In this document: positions 48,241 through 61,088 of the stretch, one piece after another
Layout: the number at the start of each line of letters is the position of its first letter
Numbering within the stretch: the stretch's first letter is position 1
Assembly (NCBI GenBank): GCA_021397835.1
Contig: JAJFZO010000446.1
Span: forward strand, 2,199,001-2,263,000
DNA length: 64,000 nt
Source: Moringa oleifera
Taxonomy: Eukaryota > Streptophyta > Magnoliopsida > Brassicales > Moringaceae
Direction of reading: 5' to 3'
Notes under the pieces: generated by a model
Databases searched by the model: none
Told to the model about the DNA's origin: nothing
What the model saw: the letters and a program-made list of their open reading frames with translations, nothing else
Program-made: the position numbers and the translations under genes

Positions 48241-50104
48241 TGTTTAATTAGTTATGAATCCTAATGAATTGTTCAAGTCTATTTAATTGCCTATTAGGCC
48301 AATTATTTTTACTTTTATTTTTTGCCAATGACATGCGTTATGTATAATTTGTTCTTAAACCTAATTTTTTTGGTGGGTTCATAAATGATACATGGAATTG
48401 ATTATTAAACCTAACAAATGGTAGGTATATATTAGACCTAATAATATCATAAGTCTGACTTTTTCATATCTGATTAATTTTAAATCTAATTATATCTTAA
48501 GTCATATTATCAATTTGACCCAAATATATATCAAATTATTTTTTGGACTGACGCACGTTGGCTTAATTAATTTGATCATATTTAGCTCAATTCTAAATAA
48601 GGCACAATTCGATATTTGGTCCAACTAATTCTTAAGTGCAATTAATTGTTAGAACCAATTATTAAGCCAAAGCATTTATTAAACCAGGTTATTTTTGAAG
48701 CCCAATTATGTATTGAGACCAATTATTTATTAGTTCAAATTTTTTATTCAACCTAATTATTTCTTAAACTTAATCAAATGTTAGGCTTAGTTGATTATTA
48801 GGCCCAATGAATTCTTTGGTCTAATTAATTACTAATCTTAATTATATATTTGGCTCAACCAGTTAATATTTGCCCTAGTTAATAAATGTTAGGTCCACTT
48901 GTGTAATCTATTTGTCATGCTCAATTACTTATTAAATTTAGTTTTTCATTAAATCCAATTAAATCCTAAGCTCAATTAATTATTTAGCCTAACTAATCAA
49001 CTAATTGTTAAGTCTAATTAATTTTTAAGCTCAATTACACATTAAGCTCATTTATTATTAGATCTATTCTATTCTTAGGTCAAATTATATGTTAAGCCCT
49101 TTTTTTTTTACACCTAGTTTAATTTTAGGCCCAATTAATTATTTGATCCAATTAACTATTAGGCTCAATTTATATATTAAGCCCAATTGTTTTTCTGACC
49201 AATTAATATGGGTTAGCCTCTATTTGATCTAGGGTTGAATTATTTCTCAATTTCATGCACTCCAGACTCGATTATACTGAGGCAATTTTATGTTATAGGT
49301 CTAATTATCTATCAAGCAGAATTAATTGTAGGCTCATTTATAACTTAAGTCAAACTATAATTTGGATACAAATATATCTTAGGCATAATTTGTTCTTAAG
49401 TCTAATTATAATTTTGATCCACTTATATTCCAAATCATTCCAAGATCCAAATATTTATTGTGCCCATTCTAAGCTTGATTAAATCTTAAATTCAAATAAT
49501 TATTTTGTGTAATTTTTTTAGTCATAATTATTAGACCTTATGAATTGTCAATGAAATGTTCGGTTTAATTAAATATTATACACTATTAACATAGTCAAGC
49601 CTAATTTGAAGTAAGTCCAATTAATTCTTTAGTTCACGAGCAATAATGAATGCTAATTACATATTCGATCATATCTTTGAAGTTTAATAATATCTTAGCC
49701 AATTATTTCTTAAGTTAAATTACACGTCAAATTATTTATTGGGCATATGCATGTTAATCTCATTATTTTTGTCCCATTAATAAGCCCAATTACATGTTAT
49801 TCTCATTATTTGTTGGACCGATTCAATTCTTATGCCCAATTACATATTAAAGCCAATTATTTATCACATCAAATTATACATCAATCTCATTTTTTTATCA
49901 TATCTAATCAAATCTTAGGGCTATTTTGTTACAAGACCTAATAAATTTTTACGTCTAACTAATCATTCAAATGAATATTTGATCCATTTAAAAATTAGAT
50001 CAAATTAATTTTTTGCTCTAGTTAATAAATGTTAACCTCAACTACCTATTAGATTCAATTAATTTTTATGTTCAATTATATCTTAAGTTGAATCGTTATT
50101 TGAG
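48241..50104 (+). repeat. 17-bp minisatellite array, plus orientation, block 9
   Basis: It is homologous to 29,181-31,130, ending in TTAAGTTGAATCGTTATTTG, which copy 2 continues without a break. Here it is followed by opposite-orientation 17-mers, so 50,105 is a rearrangement breakpoint. Confidence 0.92.
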
Positions 50105-52504
50105 TCATACAATTAAGATGATTTAAAATGTAATTAGATTAATAATTGATTAAGCTTAGCATGCATGAGCTTGACAAATAATTGGACCAAGAAATAAATT
50201 GGGTTTGAGCTATAATTGGACCTAAATTTTAATTGAACATAATCAATAAAATAGTAATGCTTAAGATATAGTTGAGTATATTATGCATGAAATTGAGAAA
50301 TGCTTTAGTCCAAGAAAAAAAATTGAACTTGAGATATATTAATTAGGCTTCAAATTAAATGAACCAAATGTGTTATTGAGTCAAGCAGTTAATTGAACCA
50401 AATAATTAATTTTGCTAAATTATTAATTGGACTAAGATTTAATTAACGAAACAGACCTAACAAAAAATGAGTCCAGTGTGCAGTTAAGCCTAACAATTAA
50501 TTGAACCTAACAATACATTAGGTTCGTTAGGCTAAATAATTGATTGAGCTTAAGATTTAATTTGGTTTAATAAAAAATTACGTTTAATAAATAGTTAAGT
50601 TTAATATGTAATTAAACCAAATAAAATATTGAACCTTTATACAATGCTATTGAATAAATAATTACAACGAACAAATAATTTAGCCTAACAATTAATTAAG
50701 TCTTCTGCCTAAAAATTAGTTAAACATATTAACTAATATATCCTACTAAAAAGTTAGGCTTCACATATAATTGGTCTTAAAATATATTTGAACTCAATGA
50801 TTGAGCTTAAGATGTAATTAAATTTAAAATAAGTTGGGTCCAAAATTTAATAAATCTTAAGATATAATTAGACGTGACATGCTTGAACTCAATACAAAAT
50901 GAGTCTAATAACTATTTCAATGCCCAAATTATAATTGAACTTAATATATAATTGAGCATAGTAACTATTTCGACCTCAATTCATTAATTGATCCTAAAAA
51001 TTAATTGGATCTAATGGATAATTGAACCAAATGTGCAATTGAGCCTAAAAGTTCATTAGGTTTATCAATTTATTGGCTCAAATAATTATTTAAGCTAAAA
51101 ATTTAATTGTATTTAATAAAAAAATTAGACTTAATATTTAATTTAGCTTAATAAATTAATTGGGTTTAATATATAATTTTTTCTATTAAAATATTAGATT
51201 TAAGATGTAATTGAGCCTAATAATTTATTAAACCTAGCAAATAATTTGACCTAACATTTAATTAAGTCTAATAATTAATTAAGCTTAAAATTTAATTTAA
51301 TATAAGAATTAATTGAGCTTAGTTAAAAGTTCAACTTTACATATAATTGGGCCTAGAAAATATTAAATCTTAATAATTAACTAGATTCGAGATATAATTG
51401 GACTTGAGATATAAATGAGTCTAATAATTAATAACCCAACAATTAGTTAGGCTTAGCAACTAATTGATCTCAATAATTAATTAAGTCTAAGATTTTACTT
51501 TAACTAAAAATTGATTAGGCCTAAGATTTAATTGAGTTCAATAAAAAATTTGGTTTAATATATATTAGGCCTAATAAATAATTAGCCTTAATCTATAACT
51601 GATAATTGACACTAATAAGTAATTGATCCTAAAATATAACTAAATCCAAGATTTAGTTTAGCAAAAGATATAATTGAGTGTAACATACTTTAACCTTGTA
51701 CATAATTGAACCTAAGAATGTATTGAGTATAAGATATAATTGAATCCCAACTGTAATTCAACTTATGATCTAATTGAGTGTAATAATTAATTAAGCCTCA
51801 AAATTAATCGAGTCAAATATGTAATTAAGATTAACAATTAATTGGCCTTAGTATACATTGAGCTTAATAATTAAGTAAGCTTAACGTTTGATTGGGTCTA
51901 AAACAATGAATTTACTATAAAATTTGACCAAATAAATAATTTAGGCTTATTAATTAAATAATATCAGTTAAGATATAATTAGACCTATAATTAATTAAAA
52001 TTAAAATTTAATTGGACCAAAAAAACTAAACATACAATATAATTGCCTCATATATAATTGTGCATATGATATCATGGGTCAAATATTATTGGAGTTGAGA
52101 TATAATTGAGTTCAATAAATAATTTGGTCTAATATATAATGGTGCCTAGTATGCACTAGTCCAAGATATAATTGGACCTAACATTTAATATGTCTAAGTA
52201 TTAATTGGGCCGATTATACATGAATAAAGTCAATGATTGGGCCTTAAAAATGAATTGGGACTAACATAAGTTAATTGCCCTTACTAATTTAATCATGTAC
52301 AAAAGATAATTGGCTCTCCTATGTAATTAAGTCTAACAATTATTTGCACCCAATAATTCATTGGATTTACCAATTCATTAAGTATAATAGTTAATTGAGC
52401 TTAAGATTTAATTAGGCTTAATTAAAAATTTGGCTTAATATATAGTTGAGCCATGTAAATATTTATATTTAATATAAAAATGGGTCAAAAAATGAAATGA
52501 GCCT
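50105..52504 (-). repeat. 17-bp minisatellite array, minus orientation, block 10
   Basis: The plus strand reads TAATTGAGCCTAA-type units throughout (TAACAATTAATTGAACC, TTAATTAAGCTTAAAAT). It begins with TTAGCATGCATGAGCTTGAC and ATAATTGGACC, which recurs near 63,077. The join to plus-oriented units falls near 52,505. Confidence 0.92.
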
Positions 52505-55500
52505 AATAAATTTTTAAATCTAATTATTATATTTTAGGTTTAATTAATAAATATTGAATTAATTAATTATTTATTTATTGTAATCAGTTGTATCTTAAGC
52601 TTAATTGTTTTACATATTTATTAGTTTTATTTCATTTTAAAACCCACTTATTGATTAAGTTCAATTATTTATTAGACCTAATTATATATAAAACTCAGTC
52701 TTTTATTAAGATCCATTAAACATTTTTCAACTAATTCTTATATGGAATTAAATCTTAGGCTTAATTAGTGAATTCAATTAAATTGTTAAGTCTAATTATT
52801 TGCTAAGTCCAATTAATTATTAGGCTTAATTATATCTTCAATTCACTATTTTATTAGGTCCAATTGTATATTAAACATATGCTGGATTATATATTAAACA
52901 TATATTTTTTTATTAACTCAATTAAATCCTAGGAATAATTAATTATTTGACCCAATAAATTAGGTCTAATTAGTTATGACACGTAATAATAAGTTAAACT
53001 TAATTTTTAATTAGATTAAATTTTAAGATCCAATCAATTCTTAGTTACAAGTAAATCTTAGGCCATGTTCATTACTTGGCAGAATGAATTGTTTGGTTCA
53101 ATTAACTGTTAAATTAACTCGTATCCCCGTTATTTGTAATACAATTTGTTTTTAAGTCTAATTAATATATGCTTGGCTAAATTTGCTCATAGGTTGAATC
53201 ACTTCTTAATTTCATATATGATAGACCCAGTAATATCTTAGGCTAACCATTTATTATAATTTCAATCCAATTATACCTTGTTCCAGTTTGTTTCTAGGTC
53301 CAAGTAATTATAGGCTCAATTATATCTTACATCTAATTAACTATTAGACTTAATTATCTTTTAAGCCCAATTGTGTATGAAGCTCAGTAAGTTATTAGAT
53401 CCAATATTATACTACACATAATTTTTTATTGTGATCGATGGTATTAAGTTTAATATTTATTAGATCTAATTAAATATTAGGCTCAATTAATTAGGACCAA
53501 CCAATTGTTGAACTCAAATAAATCTTAGCTTTAGTAATTTATTAGGCCAAGTTATATATTAAGATCAATTATTTATTAGATTAAACTATATATTAAGTTT
53601 AACTTTTTGTTAGGCCCCACTAAAATCTTCAATCTAATTAATTGTTACCATATTTTTACATTAAGTTCAATTTATTTAACCGGGCTAATTATACATTTAG
53701 CCAAAACTTTTAATAAATGCTCAATTAATTATTGGATCCAATGAATATCTAGGCCTAATGAATTGATAGTTTTATTTACTTGTTAGGCTTAATTACATAC
53801 TAAGCCCAATTATGTTTGTGTCCAAATGATTCTTAAGTCCAATTAATGTACATATAGGTTAAATAAATTGTTAGATCTTACAGATGTTAGATCCAATGAA
53901 TTATTAGGTTTGACAATTATATCTCAAGTCCAATTATACTTAGTGTATTACATTATAAGCCTAATTAATTTTAAGTCTAATTGCATATTAGGCCATAATA
54001 TTTATTAGGCCCAATTACATGTCAAATTATTTTTTGAACTCATGCACATAAACCAAATTAATTTGATCAAATTAAGTAATAAGCCTAATTATATCCTTGA
54101 CCTAACTGTCTCTCAGACCAAATTATATACTAAACCCAAGTTTTTATCAGGACAACTAGTTTTCATACCCTATTAAATTGTTAAGTCAAATTAAATGTTA
54201 GATTCAATTGAATTGTAGGACCAAATATTTATTAGGCCAAATTATATATCAAGTTTTAATTTTTATCAAACCTAATCAAATCATACACCTAATTAATTAT
54301 CAAGTCCAATGAGTATTAAGTCTAATTAATTGTAACATATTCGATCTAATTAAATATTAGATCTAATCAATTCGAAGCCCAATTAATAAAATTAGATATA
54401 ATTAGTTATTTGGTTCAATTAATTATTATTCTTAATAATATCTTAAGTTTAATTATAATTTGGATCCAATTATATCTTTAGCTCAATTCATTTCTAGGCC
54501 CAATTATGTATTTAGTTCATATATGCTACGCCCAATTATATATTAGGTCTAATTAAATGTTAGACTAATTAAATTTTATGTCAATTTATCTATTAGTTTC
54601 ATTTGGTTCTTAGAACCAATTACAAATCAAGTAGAATTATTTCTTAAGCCTAATTATACATTAAGTCAAATTTTTGGGTGCGTGTCAATTCAATCTTAAT
54701 CTCAATTATATTTTAGCCACAATTATTTATCAGTTTCTTTTTGTTCTTATATCTAATTATATATGAAATTCAATTTTTATATTATGCTCAATTAATTCTT
54801 GATCATAGTTAAATTTTGCATCCAATTAATTATTCAGCCTAATTAATTATTTGATCACTAGTTTTTAAGATATATGACATATGAAACCCAATTATATCTT
54901 AAGCCTAATTAATTAATGGACATAAATATATTTTAGATGTAATTATTTATTAAGCCCAATTAATTGTTAAGCCAAACTAATTCTTAGGCAAAATAAAATC
55001 TTAGGTCCAATAATTAGATTCAAGTAATTGTTAGGCCTAATTATTTGCTCTGTCCAATTAACTGTTAGGCTTAATTACATCTTAAGTTTAATATTTTATT
55101 CAGTCCAATTATGTGTTAAGCCTAATTGTTTATTAAACTTAATTATATATTAAACCAAATCTTTTATTAAACTCAAAAAAAGTTTATTAACAGGTCAATT
55201 GATTATTTCACTAAATGAATTGCTGGCACAATGAATTATCAGTTCCAATTATTTAGTCTAATTAATTATTAGGTTAAATTACACATCACACTCAACTATT
55301 TTTATGGTACAACTAATTCTCAGGCACAATTAATATATGGTAGGCTAAGTTACATATCACACCCAATTATTTTTATGGTCCAATTAATATATGGTAGGCT
55401 AAATTTCCTTCAAGATTGATTTATTTATCAATTTCATTTATTATAGACTCAATTAATTCTCAGACATTATTTATTATTAGACCGAAATATCTATTGGATC

Positions 55501-56561
55501 CAATTATTTATATAACCTAATTATATTTTAAGTGTAACTAAAATTTGAGTTTAATTACATTTTAAGACTAATTTATTCTTAAGTTTAATTATTTGTTGGG
55601 CTCATGCATACATGAACCAATTAATTATTGGTCCACGTTCATTTTAAATCCAATTAATTACAGGATCCAATTATATTTTAGATCTAATTATACAGTAAGC
55701 TCCTTTAGTTCTTACCCACAACGATATATTAAGGCTAATTATTTATTACGATCAATTACATATTGAATCTATAGTTTATTGCGCATAATTAATTTTTAGT
55801 CACAATTGAGTATTTGTCCACTTAATTATTAGGTCAAATTAACATTTAGAGTCAGTTACATCTTATGTCTACTTAGTTGTAGAGCCCATTTCGTTCTTAA
55901 CCTCAATTATATGTTAACTCAATTATTTATTAGACTTGATTAGTGAAGTCCAATTATTTAGAAGGCACAATAATAAGTTAAGTCTAATTATTATATTATT
56001 TTAGGTCTAATTGTGTCTATGTTGAATTTGTTCTTTGGCCTGATTATTTATCGTGCTTCCACTTCTCAAGGCCAATTAGTTGTTGGACCCAACTATATTT
56101 TAAATATAATTATTTACATGACCTATTTAATTTCATGACATAATTATATATTAAACTATATTATTTGTTAGGCCCAATTATATATTGAGCCAAATTTGTT
56201 CTTACACAGATCAGGCGCGCTAAGTCTAATTGTATCTTAGGCTTAAAAAATTATTGGCTCCAATTATGTTCTAAGCTCAATTATATTTAAGGGTAAATTA
56301 TTTATGAAGACTATTTCTTTCTTAGACTCATTATGTAGAAGGATCAATCATATGGTAAGCTTGATTATCTAACTAATTCTTAGGTACACTTTTATCTTTA
56401 GCAGATTTAATTATCAGAATCAATTAATTGGTATGCCCAATTAAATTTTAGGTTCACTAGTCACGAGGCTTAAGTATATCATCAGCCAATATATGTGTTA
56501 GGTCCACTTCGTTTCTGGACCCAATTATTTCCTATTTTCATGTAAAAAAGGTATAACTAAT
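52505..56561 (+). repeat. 17-bp minisatellite array, plus orientation, block 11
   Basis: It corresponds to the right half of the plus-oriented arrays of copies 1 and 2. Matched landmarks are CAGTTTGTTTCTAGGTCC near 53,285 and TTAATGGACATAAATATATT near 54,915. The hAT-like element present between these landmarks in the other copies is absent here. The array runs to the telomere-like block at 56,562. Confidence 0.92.
53361..53380 (+). other. empty (pre-insertion) site of the hAT-like element
   Basis: TTAAGCCCAATTGTGTATGA in copy 3 aligns with left flank TTATACCTAGTTAT and right flank ACACAGTTATGTATAACG of the element in copy 1. Left homology (CAGTTTGTTTCTAGG, TTAATTATATTTT) and right homology (GCTCATTTAGTTCTTAGATC against GCTCAGTAAGTTATTAGATC) are both present. 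The CCCAATTGT-like target occurs once here and twice around the element, as expected of a target duplication. Confidence 0.7.
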
Positions 56562-56647
56562 TTAAACCTTAAATCCCTAACCCTTGAACCCTAACCTCTT
56601 AGCCTTTAACTCCTAAAACTTAAATCCTAAATGTTACAGTTAAATTT
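56562..56647 (-). repeat. short telomere-like block, C-rich on + (unit 3a)
   Basis: About 85 bp of CCCTAAA variants (AAATCCCTAACCCTTGAACC). This is much shorter than units 1a and 2a, showing that most of the C-rich arm was lost in copy 3. Confidence 0.88.
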
Positions 56648-58795
56648 TATGGTTTTGGAGTTAAGGTTTGAGGGTTAAGATATACGAGATTTGGTTTAGG
56701 ATTTAAGTTTTGGTGATTATGATTTAGCGGTTAGCTTTTAAGGTTTATGACTTAAGGGTTTGGGGTTAGGAGACATTGGTTACGTGTTAGGTTTAGGTTT
56801 TAAGGTTTAAGGTTTGGGGTTTGGTGTTTATGGTTCATGATTTCAAGTTTGGGGTTTAGAATATTTGGATTAAGGATTAAGTCTTTGAGGTTTAAAGTCT
56901 AAGATTTATGATTTAGGGTGTAGGGATTATCGTGTAGGATTTACTATTGAGGAGTTAGGTTTTAAGGATTAGTGTATGGGGTTTAGGGATTGAGCATTAG
57001 GGTTTTGGGTTTAATGGTTTAGGATAATGGCTTCATGATTAGGATTTAGAAAAAGGGTTTGAAGTTTAGGGTTTAGAAATTCGGTTTAAGGTTAGGATTA
57101 GGTTTTAGGTCTTTGGGGTTTTGGTTAAGTCTTTATGCGTTAGTATTAAGAGTTAGAGTTTAGAGTTTAGTGATTGAATAGCATCTAGGGATTATGGTTA
57201 GGGTTTAAGGCTTTGGTGTTTTGGTTAAGGAATCACTTGTTAGGTTTAAGATTTGAAGTTTAGAGTTTAGAATTTTGGGTTTAGGGTTGGAAGCTAGGGT
57301 TTAGGGATTATTATTTAGGTTTTAGGGTTTAGTGGTTACAGGTTAAAGTTTATGGTTTTGGGATTAGGATTTATGGCTTAGGGGCTAGGCTTTAAGTCTT
57401 TGAGGGTTAAGGTTTGGGCACCTTGGTTTAAGGTTTTAAGGTTAGCAGTTATGGTCTAGGTTTTAGGGTTTCGAGTTTTGTGTTCAAGCTTTAGAATTTC
57501 GTGTTTAAAGTTTGCTATTTGGAGTTTAGCATTAGGGATTAGGGTTTAGGGGTTAAGGCTTAGAATTTATGGATATAACATTATTATTTTTGGTTTGGAG
57601 TTTAGAGTTAGGGTTAAAGATGTGTTTAGGATTTAAGACTTAAGAGTTAGGATTTAAGGTTTAAAGTTTAAGGCTTAGCGCTTACAATTTAAAGGTCAAG
57701 ATTTTGGGTTTAAGGTTAAGGGGTTTGGGTTAGAGGTGTAGAGTTTAAGGTTTAGTGTTTTGTATCTAGGGTTTGAGGTTTAGAGTTCATAAGTTAGAGT
57801 TTAAGGGCTTAGGTTTAGGGTTTAGAGTTAGCATTTAGATTTAGGATTTTAAGGTTTAGATTAAGGGTTTTGGAATTACGAGTTAAAATAGAGAGTTTCG
57901 AGTTTAAGGTTTAATGGTTAAGGGTTAGGGATTAGGGATTAGGGGTTAGGATTAAAAGTTCTAGGTTTGGGTTTATAGTTTAGGTTTAAGGGTTACAATT
58001 TTTGATTAGGGGCTAGGCTTTAGGGGTTTTTTAGGTTTTAAGTTTAGGGATTAGGTTTAATGATTATAGTTTAGGATTAAGGGTTTAATTGTTAAGTCTT
58101 TCAATTTAGGATTTTAGGATTAGCGTTTAGCCGTTCCAAGTTAGTGTTTATGATCTAAAGGTTTAAAGGTCAAGCTTTTGGACTTAGGAGTTAGGATTTA
58201 GGCATTTGGTATTAGAGTTTAGAGAGTTGGGGGGTAGGATTACGATTTAAAATTAAGGTTTAGGGTGAACATTTTAGGGTTTGTATTGAGGGTTTAGTGT
58301 TTATAGTTTAGTGGTAAAGGTTTGAGATTAGGGTATAGGGTTTCAGTTTTAGGTGTTAGGCTTAGAGTTGGAAATTTTGCTTTTAGAGGTTAGGATTTAG
58401 TGGTTGGGATTTAAGATTTGAGGGTTCATATTTAGCATTTAGTGTTTAAGGGTTTGGATTTGGGGTTTAGGGGTTAAGTGTCAGTGTTTAGGTTATATAG
58501 TTTAGGGTTGAAGGTTTAGACATTAAAGGGCTTAGAGTTGAGAGCTTAAGGTTTAAAGATTTAGAAGTTTGAGTTTCGATATAGGGTTCAAGGTTTTAGG
58601 TTTAGGGTTTAGATGTCATGATTTCAAATTCAGAGTTTAAGGGTTAGGGTTTATGGAGTAGGATTAGAGTTTTTGGGTTAGGGTTTAAGATTTAAAGTAT
58701 TGAAGGTTAAGGTTTAAGGCTTGATGTTTAGGGATTTGAGTTTAAGGTTTCTCATTAAGGATTAGGGTGTAGAATTTTGAGTTTAAGATCTAAGT
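56648..58795 (+). repeat. degenerate telomere-like block, G-rich on + (unit 3b), longest
   Basis: About 2.15 kb of TTTAGGG variants, the longest single-polarity tract in the window. The best preserved stretches lie near 57,920-57,960 (GGGTTAGGGATTAGGGATTA). The GTGTTTTGGTTAAGGAATCA sequence near 57,218 recalls the C-to-G switch landmark of copies 1 and 2, but here it is internal to the G-rich array. Confidence 0.92.
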
Positions 58796-59445
58796 TTAAT
58801 TAAGCTTAATAAAAAATTAGAGGAGACTAAAATTTTATTCTACCTAAGAATTAGAGAGGTCTAATATCTAATTGGACTTTATACACACTTGGGCTTGATA
58901 ACAAAATGGGCCTAATAAATCGTATGATATAATTGATTATAACAATTAATTAGACCATATAATGAATTAGGCATAACATTTAATTGTGATTGAAAATTAG
59001 ATGGGTTTAAAATTCAATTAGGCATGATGGAAACTTGTGCTTAATATTTAATTAATTCTAAAATAATTTGTTTCAATATATATTTTTCGTAAGAACGAAT
59101 TAAATCTTATATATAATTAGACTTAAGATATAATTGGATCCAAATTATAATTGAACTTAAGATATTATTGGGCCTTCTAAATAATTAATTATAGTGGACA
59201 ATTTGGCCTAATAATAAATAATAAGGCTTACGATATAATTAAGTCTATCACGTATGAAACAAAGAAATAATTCAAAAAGGAATGTCGAGCCTAACATACA
59301 TTAATTGGACCATAAAAATAAGTGGGTTAATATGTAACAAAGCTTAACATTTTATTGGACAAACAATTTATTGCATCAAATAATTAATTATGCCTAAATT
59401 TAATTAAATTTTAAAAAAATTAAGTTTAATATATAATTAAGCCTC
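58796..59445 (-). repeat. 17-bp minisatellite array, minus orientation, block 12
   Basis: About 650 bp of minus-oriented units (TAATTGGACTTTATACAC, ATAATTAGACTTAAGAT) lie between two telomere-like blocks. The entry TGTAGAATTTTGAGTTTAAG at 58,769 recurs at 61,855, where minus-oriented units also follow. Confidence 0.88.
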
Positions 59446-60369
59446 AATCCTTACCCTGAAACCCTAAATCTTAAATGCTAAACTCTAAACCCTAACCCAT
59501 AACTTTAAAATCCTAACCCCAAATACTAAACATTGAATGCCAAATCCTGAACCTTAAATCTTTAAACATTAAAAACTGAACCATAAACCCAAAACCTTAA
59601 AAACCTTACCCCTAAACCCAAATGCCTAAACCTAACCCTTGAGCTGTAAACACTAAATCTTAATCCTTAAACACTAATCACAGAACCTAATATCCTTAAC
59701 CCCTCACCCTAAAAACCTGAACCCTAACCCCTAAACCAAAATTCCTGACCATAAACCCTAGCCACTAAATATTAAACCCTTAACTTTAAACGCTAAAACT
59801 TAAATGATAATCCCTCAACCTTTAACCCAAACCTTAAATCCTAAACCATAAACCCAAACATTAACTCATAAATCTCAAACACTAAACTCGAAACCCTAAC
59901 CCATTTATAGAAGTAATCCAAAAAAAAAAAAACCAAACACTAAACCTTGAATGCTAACCCTAATCCCAAAACAATAAACTCTAAACCACCCCTAAGCTAA
60001 CCGAAAAACACTTAGTCCTTAATTGAAATCCTAAAGCCTTAGACCCTAAACCCTAACTTTAACCCCTAATCCTACTCCTAATCCCAAACCCAAAACTCGA
60101 CTCTTAAAACCTACAACCCTAAATTCTAAAGATTCACCCTTAAACCCTAAACACTAACCTTGGAATTCTTAGCCATACTAAATCCTAACCTCTAAACCCA
60201 AATCCAAAATCCAAAATCGTAAACACTAACCTCTAAACTGAAACACGTAAACCCTAAACCTTAATCCTAACCATAACTAGTAAACCCTAAAACGTTGACT
60301 GCAAAACCCTAAACCCTAACCTCTAAAGCATAAACCTCAACCTTTAAAGCCTACACATTAAATTCTAAG
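59446..60369 (-). repeat. degenerate telomere-like block, C-rich on + (unit 3c)
   Basis: CCCTAAA variants (AACCCTAAACCCTAACCTC near 60,305 is among the best preserved). An A13 homopolymer lies near 59,919. Confidence 0.92.
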
Positions 60370-61088
60370 GGGTATGGGGGTTTAAAGCTTATTGTTTATG
60401 GTTCAAATCCTAAGATTTACAATTTCAGGTTTAGGTGTTTAGCTTTAAGGGTTAGGATTTAGTACTTAAAGGTTAGGAGTCAGGGTTTAGGGCTTTGGTT
60501 AGAGTTTAGTGTTTAAGGTTTAGTATTTGGGACTTAACGATTAGAGTTATGGTTATGGTTATGGTTTAGGGATTAGGAGTTATGGTTTAGAGTTTATAGT
60601 TTGGCATTTAGAGTTCATGGCGTAAGGAATTGGGATTAGAGTTTAAGGTGAGGGTTTTGAGTAGGGTCTAAGGCAAAGTCTTAATGGTTGGGATTGAGAG
60701 TTTTGTGTTTAAGGTTTAGGGGTTAGAATTTAAGGTTTAAGGTTTTGTGGTTTAGATTTGGGAGTTTTAACTTTAAGGGTTAGGATTTAGGTTTAGGATT
60801 TGTAGGTTTAGGGTTTAGCATTTATGCTTTAGACCTTAGAGGGTAGGGTTTAAGCGTTAGGATTTAGGGTTTCATGGTTAAAGTTTAGTGTTCAAGTTTT
60901 ATGGTTTAAGGTTGAGGGGTTAGGCATTAGTTTGTAATGTTGAAGGGTTAGGGGGCATGGTTTAGGGACTAAGAATTAGGATTTAGTCATTAGGCTTTAA
61001 GGTTTAAGATTTTAAGTTTAAGTCTAGGGTTTAGAGATTATGATTTTAAATTTAGCGTTTCAAGATTAGGGTTTATGGTTTAGTGTTT
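60370..61088 (+). repeat. degenerate telomere-like block, G-rich on + (unit 3d)
   Basis: TTTAGGG variants (GGTTATGGTTTAGGGATTAG). It ends at GGTTTATGGTTTAGTGTTT, where the inverted transposon copy begins with no 17-mer DNA between them. Confidence 0.92.
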
